NCBI RefSeq assembly: GCF_946479885.1
Contig: NZ_CAMLHM010000035.1
Span: 1 to 41,969 of the forward strand
Direction of reading: 5' to 3'
Origin: an uncultured Devosia sp.
GTDB taxonomy: Bacteria; Pseudomonadota; Alphaproteobacteria; Rhizobiales; Devosiaceae
Length of the DNA stretch: 41,969 nt
Positions 6,989 to 14,923 of this stretch are shown piece after piece (the stretch's first letter is position 1; each line of letters opens with the position of its first letter). A program made the translations under genes and the position numbers. Under the pieces are notes generated by a model. The model did no database searches, had not been told where the DNA came from, and saw only the letters and a list, made by a program, of their open reading frames with translations.

Positions 6989-9448
6989 ATGGCGCCGGAT
7001 CGTTTCCGGAAGCATCGGGGATTCGCACGACTGGCGGCGGCCCCTCTTACCCTGCTGACGGCGGTCCCCGCCCTCGCCCAGGGTATCAACTCGGCCAGCT
7101 TTGTTGGCGCGGCGCCGCTTGCCATCACCGTCGGCGCCGGGGCCTTTGCCCTGCTTGCCATGGCCGTGATCCGCACCATGCTCAAGGACGGCAAGGCCGA
7201 ACGGCACCGTGCCGCCGGCCAGATTGCCGGCCTGCGTGCATTGGTCGATGAATATGAAGCACTGCTGTCTGGGACGCGCGAAGTCACGGTGCTGTGGACC
7301 GAGAACAGCAACGGCGCGCCGCGCCTGCTCGGCCAGGCCGCCTCCGTCCTGCCGCCGGGGCGGCAGCCCGAAAGCGTCCTCAATTTCCCCAGCTGGCTGA
7401 CGCATGGCGACGCCGACAAGCTGGCCCGGCTGCTCGAGGACCTGCGCGTCAACGGCCACGCCTTTGCCCTCAGCCTCAATGCGCTCGACGGCCGGCTGAT
7501 CCGCGCCAATGGCTGGGTGCTGGGCGGTGGTGCGGCCATGCGCCTGCGACCGGCATTCCTGCAGGCCCAGTCCGAACCGACACTGGTGGCCGCGGCTGCT
7601 ACGGGCGACCTCGCCAGCGTACGGGCCATCCTTTCGGCCCTGCCCAATCCCGCCTTCGCCCGCAATGCCGATCAGCGGCTGATCTTTGCCAATGACGCCT
7701 ATCTGCAACTGGCCAAGGCGCTGGGCAAATCGGGCACCGAGGCCGCGCCGCCCGAATTGCTCGATACCGCCCAGCTGCGCCAGCACCTGATCGATTGTGC
7801 CAAGAGCGACGCCCCCGGCACCATGACCGTGAGCTGGCCGGGGCAGGGCGCCTTCGACCTCGTGGAATTTCCCATCGTCGGCGGCCGGGCCGGCTATCTG
7901 CGCCCGGCGCGGGACGAAGCCAACCCGCCGGTCGAGACGGGCCTGGCCCATATCGGCGGCATTATCGGCGCGCTGACCACCCCGATCGCCATCTTCAATG
8001 CCCGACGCGAACTGGTTCAGTTCAACGCCGCCTTTGCCAGTCTGTGGAACCTGAGCCGCGCCTTCCTCGTGCCCGGCCTCGACGAGCGCGCCATCCTCGA
8101 CAAGCTGCGCACCGATGGCATGCTGCCCAACCAGGTGGACTACCAGACCTGGCGCAGCCAGCACCTGCAAAGCTATACCCGCAAGACCCCGCATGAGAAC
8201 GAGCCCTGGCACCTGCCCGATGGCCGCACCATCAAGGTGATCTCGGCCCCGGCAGGCGCGGCGGGCGGGGTGATCTATGTCTACGAGGACATCACCGAGC
8301 GGCTGAAGCTGGAATCGACCAACAAGGCCTTTTCCAACGTGCAGCGCGAAACCATCAATGCGCTGAGCGAAGCGGTGGCGGTGTTCGGCACCAATGGCCG
8401 GCTGACCCTCAGCAATCCCCGGCTTTCGGCGCTGTGGAAGCTGCCGATGAACGAACTGGGGCAGAACCCCCATATCGACCAGATCGCCGAGGCCAGCGGC
8501 CGCGCCATTCCCGAGGACGGCGCCAGCATCTGGCGCGACCTGAAACGCGGTATCATCGACCTCAATCCGACGCGCTCCGACCAGACCGGGCGGCTCAACC
8601 GCTCGGACGGGCGGCTGCTCGACTATGCCATCACGCGCCTGCCCGACGGGCAGACCATGATGACCTTCCTCGATGTCACCGAAAGCGCCAGCTATTCCAA
8701 GGTGCTCAAGGAGCGCAATGATGCGCTGGTGGCCGCCGACCTGCTCAAGGACGCCTTCGTCGAGAATGTTTCCTATGAACTGCGCTCGCCACTGACCAAC
8801 ATCATCGGCTTCGCCGACCTGCTGGCCGGCAGCGAAGGCGGCAGTCTCAACGAGCGGCAGCGCGCCTATATCGACTATATCCGCGCCAGCTCGGTGACGC
8901 TGGGCGTCCTGATCGACAACATCCTCGACCTGGCCTCGGTCGATGCCGGTATCGCCGAATTGCGGCCCGAACTGCTCGACGTGCCGACCCTGGTCGACAA
9001 GGCGCGCGCCGGCCTTTCGGCCACCTTCCCCGAGATTTCGGGCGAAAAGCCGATCAACCTGGTGGTCGATATCGAAGACGCCATGCCGCCCTTCATCGCC
9101 GACGGCACGCGCATCGTACAGGTGCTCTATAACCTGCTCAGCAATGCCGCGCGCTTCTCCCCGCCCGGTGGCGAAATCAAGCTGTCGGTAAGCCACCGCG
9201 CCAACCGCATGCTCTTCATCATCGAGGACGAGGGCCCGGGGGTGACCGACGAAATGCGCGCCGCCATCCAGACGCGCATCGATACCCCCAGCGGCCGCCA
9301 GCGCGGGGCGGGCCTCGGCCTTGCCATCGTCAAGACCTTCGTCAACCTGCATGGCGGCACCATTTCGGCCGAGAAGCGCGAACCGCGCGGCAGCCGCATC
9401 ATCGTCAACCTGCCGCGCGACAGCGCCATGGCCGGCGTAGCGGAATAG
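6989..9448 (+). CDS. divL: DivL-like cell-cycle pseudo-kinase (PAS sensor protein with Tyr in the H box)
   Basis: A protein of 819 residues. The N-terminus has a signal-like hydrophobic run ('AAAPLTLLTAVPALA') and a membrane segment ('APLAITVGAGAFALLAMAV'). Several PAS-like regions fill the middle, one ending 'YVYEDITERLKLE'. The histidine-kinase core follows, but the dimerisation box reads 'VSYELRSPLTNIIGF': tyrosine (residue about 596, codon 8774-8776) stands where kinases have the phospho-acceptor histidine. The ATPase domain is kept ('NLLSNAARFSPPGG', 'EDEGPGV', 'GAGLGLAIVKTFV'). Tyr in this place is the known feature of Caulobacter DivL, which works with DivK and CckA to control CtrA. 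The neighbouring tsaE supports this. The ATG at 6989 has AAGAGGG upstream; an in-frame ATG at 6965 is the alternative. Confidence 0.87.
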   Translation: MAPDRFRKHRGFARLAAAPLTLLTAVPALAQGINSASFVGAAPLAITVGAGAFALLAMAVIRTMLKDGKAERHRAAGQIAGLRALVDEYEALLSGTREVTVLWTENSNGAPRLLGQAASVLPPGRQPESVLNFPSWLTHGDADKLARLLEDLRVNGHAFALSLNALDGRLIRANGWVLGGGAAMRLRPAFLQAQSEPTLVAAAATGDLASVRAILSALPNPAFARNADQRLIFANDAYLQLAKALGKSGTEAAPPELLDTAQLRQHLIDCAKSDAPGTMTVSWPGQGAFDLVEFPIVGGRAGYLRPARDEANPPVETGLAHIGGIIGALTTPIAIFNARRELVQFNAAFASLWNLSRAFLVPGLDERAILDKLRTDGMLPNQVDYQTWRSQHLQSYTRKTPHENEPWHLPDGRTIKVISAPAGAAGGVIYVYEDITERLKLESTNKAFSNVQRETINALSEAVAVFGTNGRLTLSNPRLSALWKLPMNELGQNPHIDQIAEASGRAIPEDGASIWRDLKRGIIDLNPTRSDQTGRLNRSDGRLLDYAITRLPDGQTMMTFLDVTESASYSKVLKERNDALVAADLLKDAFVENVSYELRSPLTNIIGFADLLAGSEGGSLNERQRAYIDYIRASSVTLGVLIDNILDLASVDAGIAELRPELLDVPTLVDKARAGLSATFPEISGEKPINLVVDIEDAMPPFIADGTRIVQVLYNLLSNAARFSPPGGEIKLSVSHRANRMLFIIEDEGPGVTDEMRAAIQTRIDTPSGRQRGAGLGLAIVKTFVNLHGGTISAEKREPRGSRIIVNLPRDSAMAGVAE

Positions 9449-9464
9449 GGTTCGCCACTCCGTC

Positions 9465-9561
9465 GCCCCCTCCCCCTTGAGGGGAGGGCCGGGGAGGGGG
9501 TAGTGCTGTGGTCCACCGATGGACCCCCTCCCTCAATCCCTCCCCTCAAGGGGGAGGGAGG
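9465..9561. repeat. Intergenic palindromic repeat, G-run family, copy B
   Basis: Arms at 9465-9500 and 9522-9561 repeat the CCCTCCCCTCAAGGGGGAGGG-type core seen at 6564 and 14772. The right arm ends in GGGAGGGAGG only about a dozen bases before the tsaE ATG, so the repeat probably supplies or masks the ribosome-binding region of tsaE. Confidence 0.8.
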
Positions 9562-9572
9562 CGAAAGAGCCG

Positions 9573-9992
9573 ATGCCAGATTTCCTCCCCGACGACGCCG
9601 CCACTGCCGAACTGGGTGCCAGTCTCGCACGGGAACTGACCCCCGGGGATATCGTCCTGCTCGAGGGTGATCTGGGGGCCGGCAAAACAGCGCTGGCCCG
9701 CGCCATCATCCGCAGCCTGGCTGCCGATCCTGATCTCGATGTGCCCTCGCCCACCTTTGCGCTGGTGCAGCCCTATGACACGCCCGCCGGCCCGGTGCTG
9801 CATGCCGATCTCTATCGGCTGGGCGATCCGCGCGAGGTGGACGAACTGGGGCTGATGGACAATCCCGACGCCATCGTGCTGGTCGAATGGGCGGCGCGGT
9901 CGCCCGAAATCGTCGCGGCCGCGACGATGACGATCGAGCTGGCCATTCCGCCCGGCGGTGACGGCAGGCTGGTTCGCATCACCAGGGCCTAG
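9573..9992 (+). CDS. tsaE: tRNA threonylcarbamoyladenosine biosynthesis ATPase TsaE
   Basis: A 139-residue P-loop ATPase. The Walker A motif GDLGAGKT is at residues 32-39. 'VPSPTFALVQPYDT', 'LHADLYRLGDPREVDELGL' and 'IVLVEWAAR' are the conserved TsaE blocks. It works with TsaB and TsaD to make the t6A modification at position 37 of ANN-decoding tRNAs. The ATG at 9573 was chosen because the 18 codons upstream in the same frame are repeat sequence (copy B). It follows divL by 124 bases, an arrangement seen in many alphaproteobacteria. Confidence 0.95.
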   Translation: MPDFLPDDAATAELGASLARELTPGDIVLLEGDLGAGKTALARAIIRSLAADPDLDVPSPTFALVQPYDTPAGPVLHADLYRLGDPREVDELGLMDNPDAIVLVEWAARSPEIVAAATMTIELAIPPGGDGRLVRITRA

Positions 9993-10126
9993 AGTAGGTC
10001 CGGCGTCGCCGGATCCTCGCGGTTGCGGAAGAAGGTGTGAACGCCGCGGGCGCGGCGCCTGGTAACCTATTGGCAATATCTTTTGGGCCACCCTTGGGCA
10101 TCTGGCCGCCTTGGGAGGTGCCCCGC

Positions 10127-11359
10127 ATGTCGGCAGTTGCTTCAATCGATCGAGACGCCTGGGAGCATGACCGCCTGGCGGCCCTGCAGCGCTTCGACGT
10201 GCTCGATTCCCCGCGCGAAGAGCCGTTCGACCGGGTAACCCGGCTCATCCGCTCGATCTTCGGGGTCAGCACCGGCATCGTCTCGATGATCGACGGGCAT
10301 CGCCAGTGGTACAAGGCGGCCGATGGCTCCAACCGCAGCGAAGTGGCGCGCGGGGAGACCTTCTGCCGCTTCCCCCTGCTGTCGGGCGAAACGCTGGTCG
10401 TGCCCGATGCGACCCGCGATCCACGCTTTGCCGACAATCCCAATGTGACCAGCGGCGGCGTGGGCTTTTATGCCGGCGTGCCGCTGCGCACGGCCGATGG
10501 GCATGTCATCGGCACCATCTGCGCCATCGACCCCCAGCCGCGCGACTTTTCCGAGCGCGAGGTCAAGATCCTCGAGGATCTGGCGCTCATCACCATGAAC
10601 GAGCTCGAACTCCGCCAGCGCGCCAGCATCGATGTGCTGACGGGGGCCCTGTCCCGCCGCGCCTTCAAGGAAGAGGGCAATCGCGCCGCTTCGCTGGCTA
10701 GCCGGCATAACCATGCCTTGGCCTGCCTGGTCTTCGATCTCGATCACTTCAAATCCATCAATGATCGCTTCGGCCACGGCGCCGGCGACAAGGTGCTGAC
10801 CGATGTCATCAAGGCCTGCGTCGGCCTGTTGCGCCAGAGCGACCTGGTCGGCCGGCTCGGCGGCGAGGAATTCGCCGTGCTGTTGCCGCTGACCGACCGC
10901 GCCCATGCCATCGAGGTCGCCGAAAAGCTGCGCCAGGCCATAGCCGGGCTCGTCTTCGATTTCGGCGGCGTGGCCCTGCCGGTGACCGCGAGCTTCGGCC
11001 TCTGCGTGCTCGACGCCACCGCGCCCGATATCGAGACCATGCTCGAGCGGGCCGATGCCGCGCTCTACGAGGCCAAGAAGGCCGGTCGCAACCGCGTCGT
11101 CGCCGTCGAGCCGCCGCAGGACGATGTCCGCACCAATGCCCGCCGCGTGCTCAAGGCCGGCCGCATCGTCTTCAACAACGGCGCCTCGGTGGTGAACTGC
11201 ACCGTGCGCTGGCTCTCCGACGAGGGCGCCGGCATGGACGTGATGGGCGTGTTCGGCATTCCCAACCAGTTCACGCTCTCCATCCGCTCCGACGGCTTCG
11301 AGCGCGCCTGCAAGGTGGTGGCCCAGACCGACCGGCATTTTGACGTGCGGTTTATCTGA
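10127..11359 (+). CDS. Diguanylate cyclase with GAF sensor and C-terminal PilZ-like domain
   Basis: A 410-residue cytoplasmic protein. The GAF domain (residues about 20-165) begins with the typical 'RLAALQRFDVLDSPREEPFDR'-like block and includes 'GETFCRFPL'. The GGDEF domain (about 175-330) has 'LDHFKSINDRFGHGAGD' and the active site GGEEF near residue 245, with the product-inhibition RxxD (RQSD) nine residues earlier, so cyclic-di-GMP synthesis and feedback are both expected. The last 70 residues ('VLKAGRIVFNNGASVVNCTV', 'WLSDEGAGMDV', 'FTLSIRSDGFERACKVV') look like an alphaproteobacterial PilZ domain with a degenerate RxxxR. No transmembrane segment is seen. The ATG at 10127 has GGGAGG 8 bases upstream. 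Confidence 0.88.
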   Translation: MSAVASIDRDAWEHDRLAALQRFDVLDSPREEPFDRVTRLIRSIFGVSTGIVSMIDGHRQWYKAADGSNRSEVARGETFCRFPLLSGETLVVPDATRDPRFADNPNVTSGGVGFYAGVPLRTADGHVIGTICAIDPQPRDFSEREVKILEDLALITMNELELRQRASIDVLTGALSRRAFKEEGNRAASLASRHNHALACLVFDLDHFKSINDRFGHGAGDKVLTDVIKACVGLLRQSDLVGRLGGEEFAVLLPLTDRAHAIEVAEKLRQAIAGLVFDFGGVALPVTASFGLCVLDATAPDIETMLERADAALYEAKKAGRNRVVAVEPPQDDVRTNARRVLKAGRIVFNNGASVVNCTVRWLSDEGAGMDVMGVFGIPNQFTLSIRSDGFERACKVVAQTDRHFDVRFI

Positions 11360-11848
11360 GGCGTGCCTATACGCCGCCCGGCTTTCGCTTGCGGAGCGCA
11401 AGAGCGCCAGGTGGGAGCGCAAGGGCGCCCCGGGAGATCACGATGCGAAGCGGCTTTCGCCCCGACGGCTTGCACCGCCTGTTTGAGTATTGAAGAGGCG
11501 AAAGCCGCTTCACACGAGCTGGTTTTTCCTGCGCACGCATCGAGCGGCCACCCTTTCGGGTTGGACATGGCGCTCGTCCCGCTCCGATGGGAAAGCCGTT
11601 CCGATACCGTCCTCATCGGCCGGGCCTTCCGGGCTCCCCATCGTCGCGTGACATCCCGCCGTCCGGCCGGTGGTCAGCATCCACGCAGGCGCCAGGCGAC
11701 CCCGGCTGCCAGTCCCCCCCGCCCGATGCTTCGTCGGCACCGCGTGAGTGGCGGGGATGGGCGGAGTATGGCGGAGGCGATGGCGGCGGGGATAAGTTTG
11801 TTGCACAAATGTGCCCCCGACACGGCCCCTGTTCATCCCATCCGCGGT
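11360..11848. other. Intergenic stretch without a supported gene
   Basis: Open frames here have arginine- and proline-rich translations with no recognisable motif. The one clear structure is a perfect 15-base inverted repeat (11447-11461 with 11497-11511, core GAAGCGGCTTTCGCC) around a 35-base spacer, able to form a hairpin. There is no T-run to make it a terminator. The remainder may be decayed sequence next to the acquired cassette that follows. Confidence 0.5.
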
Positions 11849-11947
11849 GTCATTCCGGCGAAGGCCGGAATCCATGCGGTGGGCTGTCCCCAACGCCGGT
11901 GTTAGCAGCGAACCACGGACATGGATTCCGGCCTTCGCCGGAATGAC
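11849..11947. repeat. Palindromic repeat element with perfect 28-base arms
   Basis: Arms 11849-11876 and 11920-11947 are exact reverse complements, with a 43-base spacer. Each arm contains the nested palindrome TCCGGCGAAGGCCGGA, and the arm ends are GTCAT and CCATG. This nested CCGGCGAAGGCCGG element is a common dispersed repeat in alpha- and gammaproteobacterial genomes (from knowledge). It sits just upstream of the acquired two-gene cassette. Confidence 0.85.
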
Positions 11948-12009
11948 CCGGTGGTTGGTTTACATTGCGCCAAATGCAACCTACGCTCGAAGCATTGAGG
12001 GGGGCTTCA

Positions 12010-13047
12010 ATGTCATTCAAGGAAGATGTCGCCGATTTGGCGAAGCGCGCTATTAGTGCGCAAGCAGTTGCGCAAACTGAAGAGGCGACGAAGAACGCTA
12101 TCGTCATGCCGTTTCTTCGCGTGCTGGGCTTCGATGTATTTGATCCGACGCAGATCATTCCCGAATACGTGGCGGACGTTGGTCTGAAGAAGGGCGAGAA
12201 GATCGACTACGCCTGCAAGATCGGCGACCGGATCGAGTATCTGGTGGAAGCCAAGTCGGTCTCGACCAATTTGCGCGACGCGCAATACAGCCAGCTCTTC
12301 CGCTACTTCCACACCTGCGATGCGAACATCGGCATCCTGACCAACGGGCTGCACATTTGGTTCTTCAGCGACCTCGAGGCGCCCAACAAGATGGACGCGG
12401 CGCCATTCTTCAAGTTCGACTTGCTGTCCTACGACGACAACGATCTCAAAGAGCTTGAGAAGTTCCACAAGAGCAATTTCAGCATCGAGAACATCAAGGC
12501 GGCCGCGTCGTCACTGAAGTATCTGCGAGGAGCCATGAGCTTCATCGAAGGACAGTGGGGCAACCCGGACGAGGAGTTTGTGCGGCTGGTGGCACGCGGA
12601 TTCTATGAAGGTAAGCTAACTAGCGCAGTGGTCAACGACCTCAAGCCCATCGTAAAGCGGGCCTTCGATGACCTGTTCCGGCAGCGCGCCAAGCACAAGA
12701 TCGACGTGGCCTTCGATGGTGGAGCGGACGAGGCGATACCGGCTGTGGATGAGAACAAGGTCGAGACGACGCCGGACGAGTTGCAGGGCTTTATGATCGT
12801 TCGGGCGATTGCGGCAGAGGTCGCGCCGGTATCCCGGATCGTTATGCGGGATGCGCAGTCTTACTGCGCGATTCTGTTTGACGACAACAACCGAAAGCCG
12901 ATTGCTCGGTTGCATTTCAACGGGAAAGCGAAGTTCATCTCAATATTTGATGCAGAGAAGGAAATTGTCCGCCACGGACTGGACAAGGTGGAGGACATTT
13001 ACGCGCACCGTGCCGCGATCTGCACTTTAGTGGGAAGTTACCTCTAG
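12010..13047 (+). CDS. HsdR N-terminal-like restriction nuclease protein
   Basis: A 345-residue protein. The N-terminal half matches the type I restriction enzyme R-subunit N-terminal nuclease domain: 'TEEATKNAIVMPFLRVLGFDVFDPTQIIPEY', then 'GEKIDYACKIGDRIEYLVEAKS', which carries the D...ExK catalytic residues of the PD-(D/E)xK fold. 'NIGILTNGLHIWFFSD' follows, as usual. No helicase or translocase motor is present, so it is a stand-alone nuclease-type protein. The C-terminal part (about 250-345) resembles a conserved extension of these proteins but I cannot name it. The ATG at 12010 has GAGGGGG upstream. The stop overlaps the FRG gene start by one base, indicating a two-gene unit. A defence role is inferred. 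Confidence 0.82.
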   Translation: MSFKEDVADLAKRAISAQAVAQTEEATKNAIVMPFLRVLGFDVFDPTQIIPEYVADVGLKKGEKIDYACKIGDRIEYLVEAKSVSTNLRDAQYSQLFRYFHTCDANIGILTNGLHIWFFSDLEAPNKMDAAPFFKFDLLSYDDNDLKELEKFHKSNFSIENIKAAASSLKYLRGAMSFIEGQWGNPDEEFVRLVARGFYEGKLTSAVVNDLKPIVKRAFDDLFRQRAKHKIDVAFDGGADEAIPAVDENKVETTPDELQGFMIVRAIAAEVAPVSRIVMRDAQSYCAILFDDNNRKPIARLHFNGKAKFISIFDAEKEIVRHGLDKVEDIYAHRAAICTLVGSYL

Positions 13048-13913
13048 TGGCGGATGAGAACGCGAACTGGGTTCAGCCCGAAAATTGGCTCTCACTGATC
13101 GACACACTTTATGAGGGTGATTGGAACGAGGACATTGGCCGTCATCGGGCTAAGGCCGCATTTCGGGGAGTAGTTGACGCGAGCTGGTCGATGGGGACCT
13201 CGCTAATGCGTCTTGGTGGCGAATATTGGACGTTAGAGCGTCATCTCCTCCGCAATTTTCGAAAATACGCCCATCGCGACGTCGTTGATCGAGACTCTTT
13301 TTGGTATTGGTTGTCGGTGGCGCAGCATCACGGCCTCCCAACAAGACTGCTCGATTGGACATACTCTCCATTTGTGGCACTGCATTTCGCAACAAATGAC
13401 ATTTCCAAAATGGACACGGATGGCGCAGTTTGGGTGGCAAAAACAGAGCAGATACACAACCTAATGCCAGCACCACTCAGAGCCGTTTTGAAGAACGAAG
13501 GCGCCGCGGTGTTTACAGTCGATATGCTAGCGTCTTTGGAACGCGAGCGGCTCAGGGATCCGACTGCCTCAATATCGGTTCCAAGCCGAAGACCGAGAAA
13601 TGTTCGTAATCTCGACGACTTTGATGCCCTGTCCTCAAAGCCCTTCGCGCTATTCTTTGAGCCTCCATCTATTGACGACCGAATCGTGAATCAATTTGCC
13701 CTCTTTTCCGTTATGTCCGACGCGAGGATGACAATGGATGAGTGGTTCTCTCAGCGATCTAATGTATTTAAGAAGGTAATTGTGTCGAGCGGTATGAAAT
13801 GGGAAGTGCGCGACAGGTTGGATCAAGCAAATATTACTGAGCGAGTAATTTACCCAGGGCTCGACGGATTGAGCAATTGGCTGAGGCGACACTATACGAG
13901 CAAAACTAGATAG
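13047..13913 (+). CDS. FRG domain-containing protein
   Basis: A 288-residue protein starting at the GTG that overlaps the upstream stop by one base. The FRG domain occupies about residues 10-125. Its key blocks are 'WSMGTSLMRLG' and 'WLSVAQHHGLPTRLLDWTYSP', followed by 'FVALHFATN', the family's best conserved stretch. The rest has no motif I recognise. FRG proteins are found in mobile and defence-type loci; their biochemical activity is not settled. The gene is clearly poorer in G+C than its neighbours and uses codons such as AAT, ACA and ATA more often, a sign of recent transfer. It is probably co-translated with the nuclease-like protein. Confidence 0.82.
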   Translation: MADENANWVQPENWLSLIDTLYEGDWNEDIGRHRAKAAFRGVVDASWSMGTSLMRLGGEYWTLERHLLRNFRKYAHRDVVDRDSFWYWLSVAQHHGLPTRLLDWTYSPFVALHFATNDISKMDTDGAVWVAKTEQIHNLMPAPLRAVLKNEGAAVFTVDMLASLERERLRDPTASISVPSRRPRNVRNLDDFDALSSKPFALFFEPPSIDDRIVNQFALFSVMSDARMTMDEWFSQRSNVFKKVIVSSGMKWEVRDRLDQANITERVIYPGLDGLSNWLRRHYTSKTR

Positions 13914-13938
13914 CACTCAGCGACCCTCGGTTGAACCG

Positions 13939-14745
13939 TCAGGGGGCGCATGTCAGTGCCGCCTCCAACGCCCGCCTGTTCCTCCCCATCCACGCCGCGC
14001 TTCGCGCCCGCCAGGCCATCGCCCACAGCGCGTCCACCGGGCCGTCGCTATCAGGCGTGAGCCCCGCCTGCACCGCTTCGTTCGCTGCGTCGGCGATGGC
14101 CAGTTCGATCATGGTCGGCACGAGTCGCGCGCGCTCCGCTGACGCCAGCCCGTAGCCATCGACGATGTAGCGCATTTTCTTGGCGCGCGCGGCCAGGGGT
14201 GGCAGGCCGATGCGGAGTTCGAGGTCGTCGTCAAAGAGGTGTGCATTCAGCCAAGCCAGTTGGGCGAGTTCGACCAGCGGGTCGACCGGGCCGGCCTGTT
14301 CCCAATCGATGAAGCCGACGGGCTGGTGGTCGTGGGCGATGACGTTCCAGTCGCCCAGGTCGCCATGGCCGATGATGCGGGGGCCGCTGCCGAGGTCGCG
14401 GCCGAACCAGGGGCGCCAGATGGCGTCGGCAGGGGGCACGAAGCTGGCGCTGGCGCGGTGGAAGTCGGCGAGCATCTTGCCCAGGTTGAACATGGCTTCG
14501 TCGGGCCAGGGGCCGGGATGGAGCGAGACGCCGTGGATGAAGCTCAGGGTTTCGCGGCCTTCGGTGTCGAAGCCGGAGCCGACGACGCGCGGCGCGCCGG
14601 TGAAGCCTTCGGCTTCGAGATGGCGGAGCAGGGCGTGGACGGATTTGGCCCAGGGGCCGGTCTGGCGGTGGACGGTGTCGCCGATGCGGGAAACGGCCGT
14701 GCGGCCGCCGCCGGTGAGGATTTGTTCTTCGGTAGTGCTGGTCAT
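13939..14745 (-). CDS. Aminoglycoside phosphotransferase (APH)-fold kinase
   Basis: A 268-residue protein of the APH/choline-kinase fold. It shows the Brenner-type catalytic loop 'IIGHGDLGDWNVIAHD' and the metal-binding 'GFIDWEQAGPVDPLVELAQL' (the DFD-equivalent is IDWE). 'LSFIHG' is the hinge region. The length fits small APH proteins of unknown substrate; true antibiotic resistance should not be assumed. It lies between the FRG gene (convergent, 25 bases away) and polA (same strand, repeat copy C between). Confidence 0.85.
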   Translation of the reverse strand: MTSTTEEQILTGGGRTAVSRIGDTVHRQTGPWAKSVHALLRHLEAEGFTGAPRVVGSGFDTEGRETLSFIHGVSLHPGPWPDEAMFNLGKMLADFHRASASFVPPADAIWRPWFGRDLGSGPRIIGHGDLGDWNVIAHDHQPVGFIDWEQAGPVDPLVELAQLAWLNAHLFDDDLELRIGLPPLAARAKKMRYIVDGYGLASAERARLVPTMIELAIADAANEAVQAGLTPDSDGPVDALWAMAWRARSAAWMGRNRRALEAALTCAP

Positions 14746-14771
14746 GGCCCTTGATCCGTTGCTTCAGTCGA

Positions 14772-14908
14772 CACCCTCCCCCTTGCGGGGAGGGATCAAG
14801 GGTGGGGGATGTTTGGCCTGGATATCGGTGCCCTCGCCCCCCACCCCGCTGCGCTACGGCCCTTGGGGCCCAGCTGCGCTGCCCTCCCCGCAAGGGGGAG
14901 GGTGGGGT
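14772..14908. repeat. Intergenic palindromic repeat, G-run family, copy C
   Basis: Arms at 14772-14808 and 14881-14908 carry the core ACCCTCCCCCTTGCGGGGAG in opposite orientations. This is the same family as copies A and B, here in the gap between polA and the APH-fold gene. Confidence 0.8.
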
Positions 14909-14923
14909 CCGGTGATGGAGCAC

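Noticed and set aside
6821..9352. Long open frame of 843 codons on the minus strand opposite divL
   Set aside because: Antisense shadow of a GC-rich gene; its translation has no domain and divL on the plus strand has full motif support.
11363..11946. Overlapping plus-strand open frames of 119-180 codons
   Set aside because: Composition is Arg/Pro/Ser-rich as expected for random GC-rich frames, and they run through the palindromic repeat.
13939..14745. Aminoglycoside resistance gene
   Set aside because: The APH fold is shared by many kinases; nothing in the sequence or context points to antibiotics.
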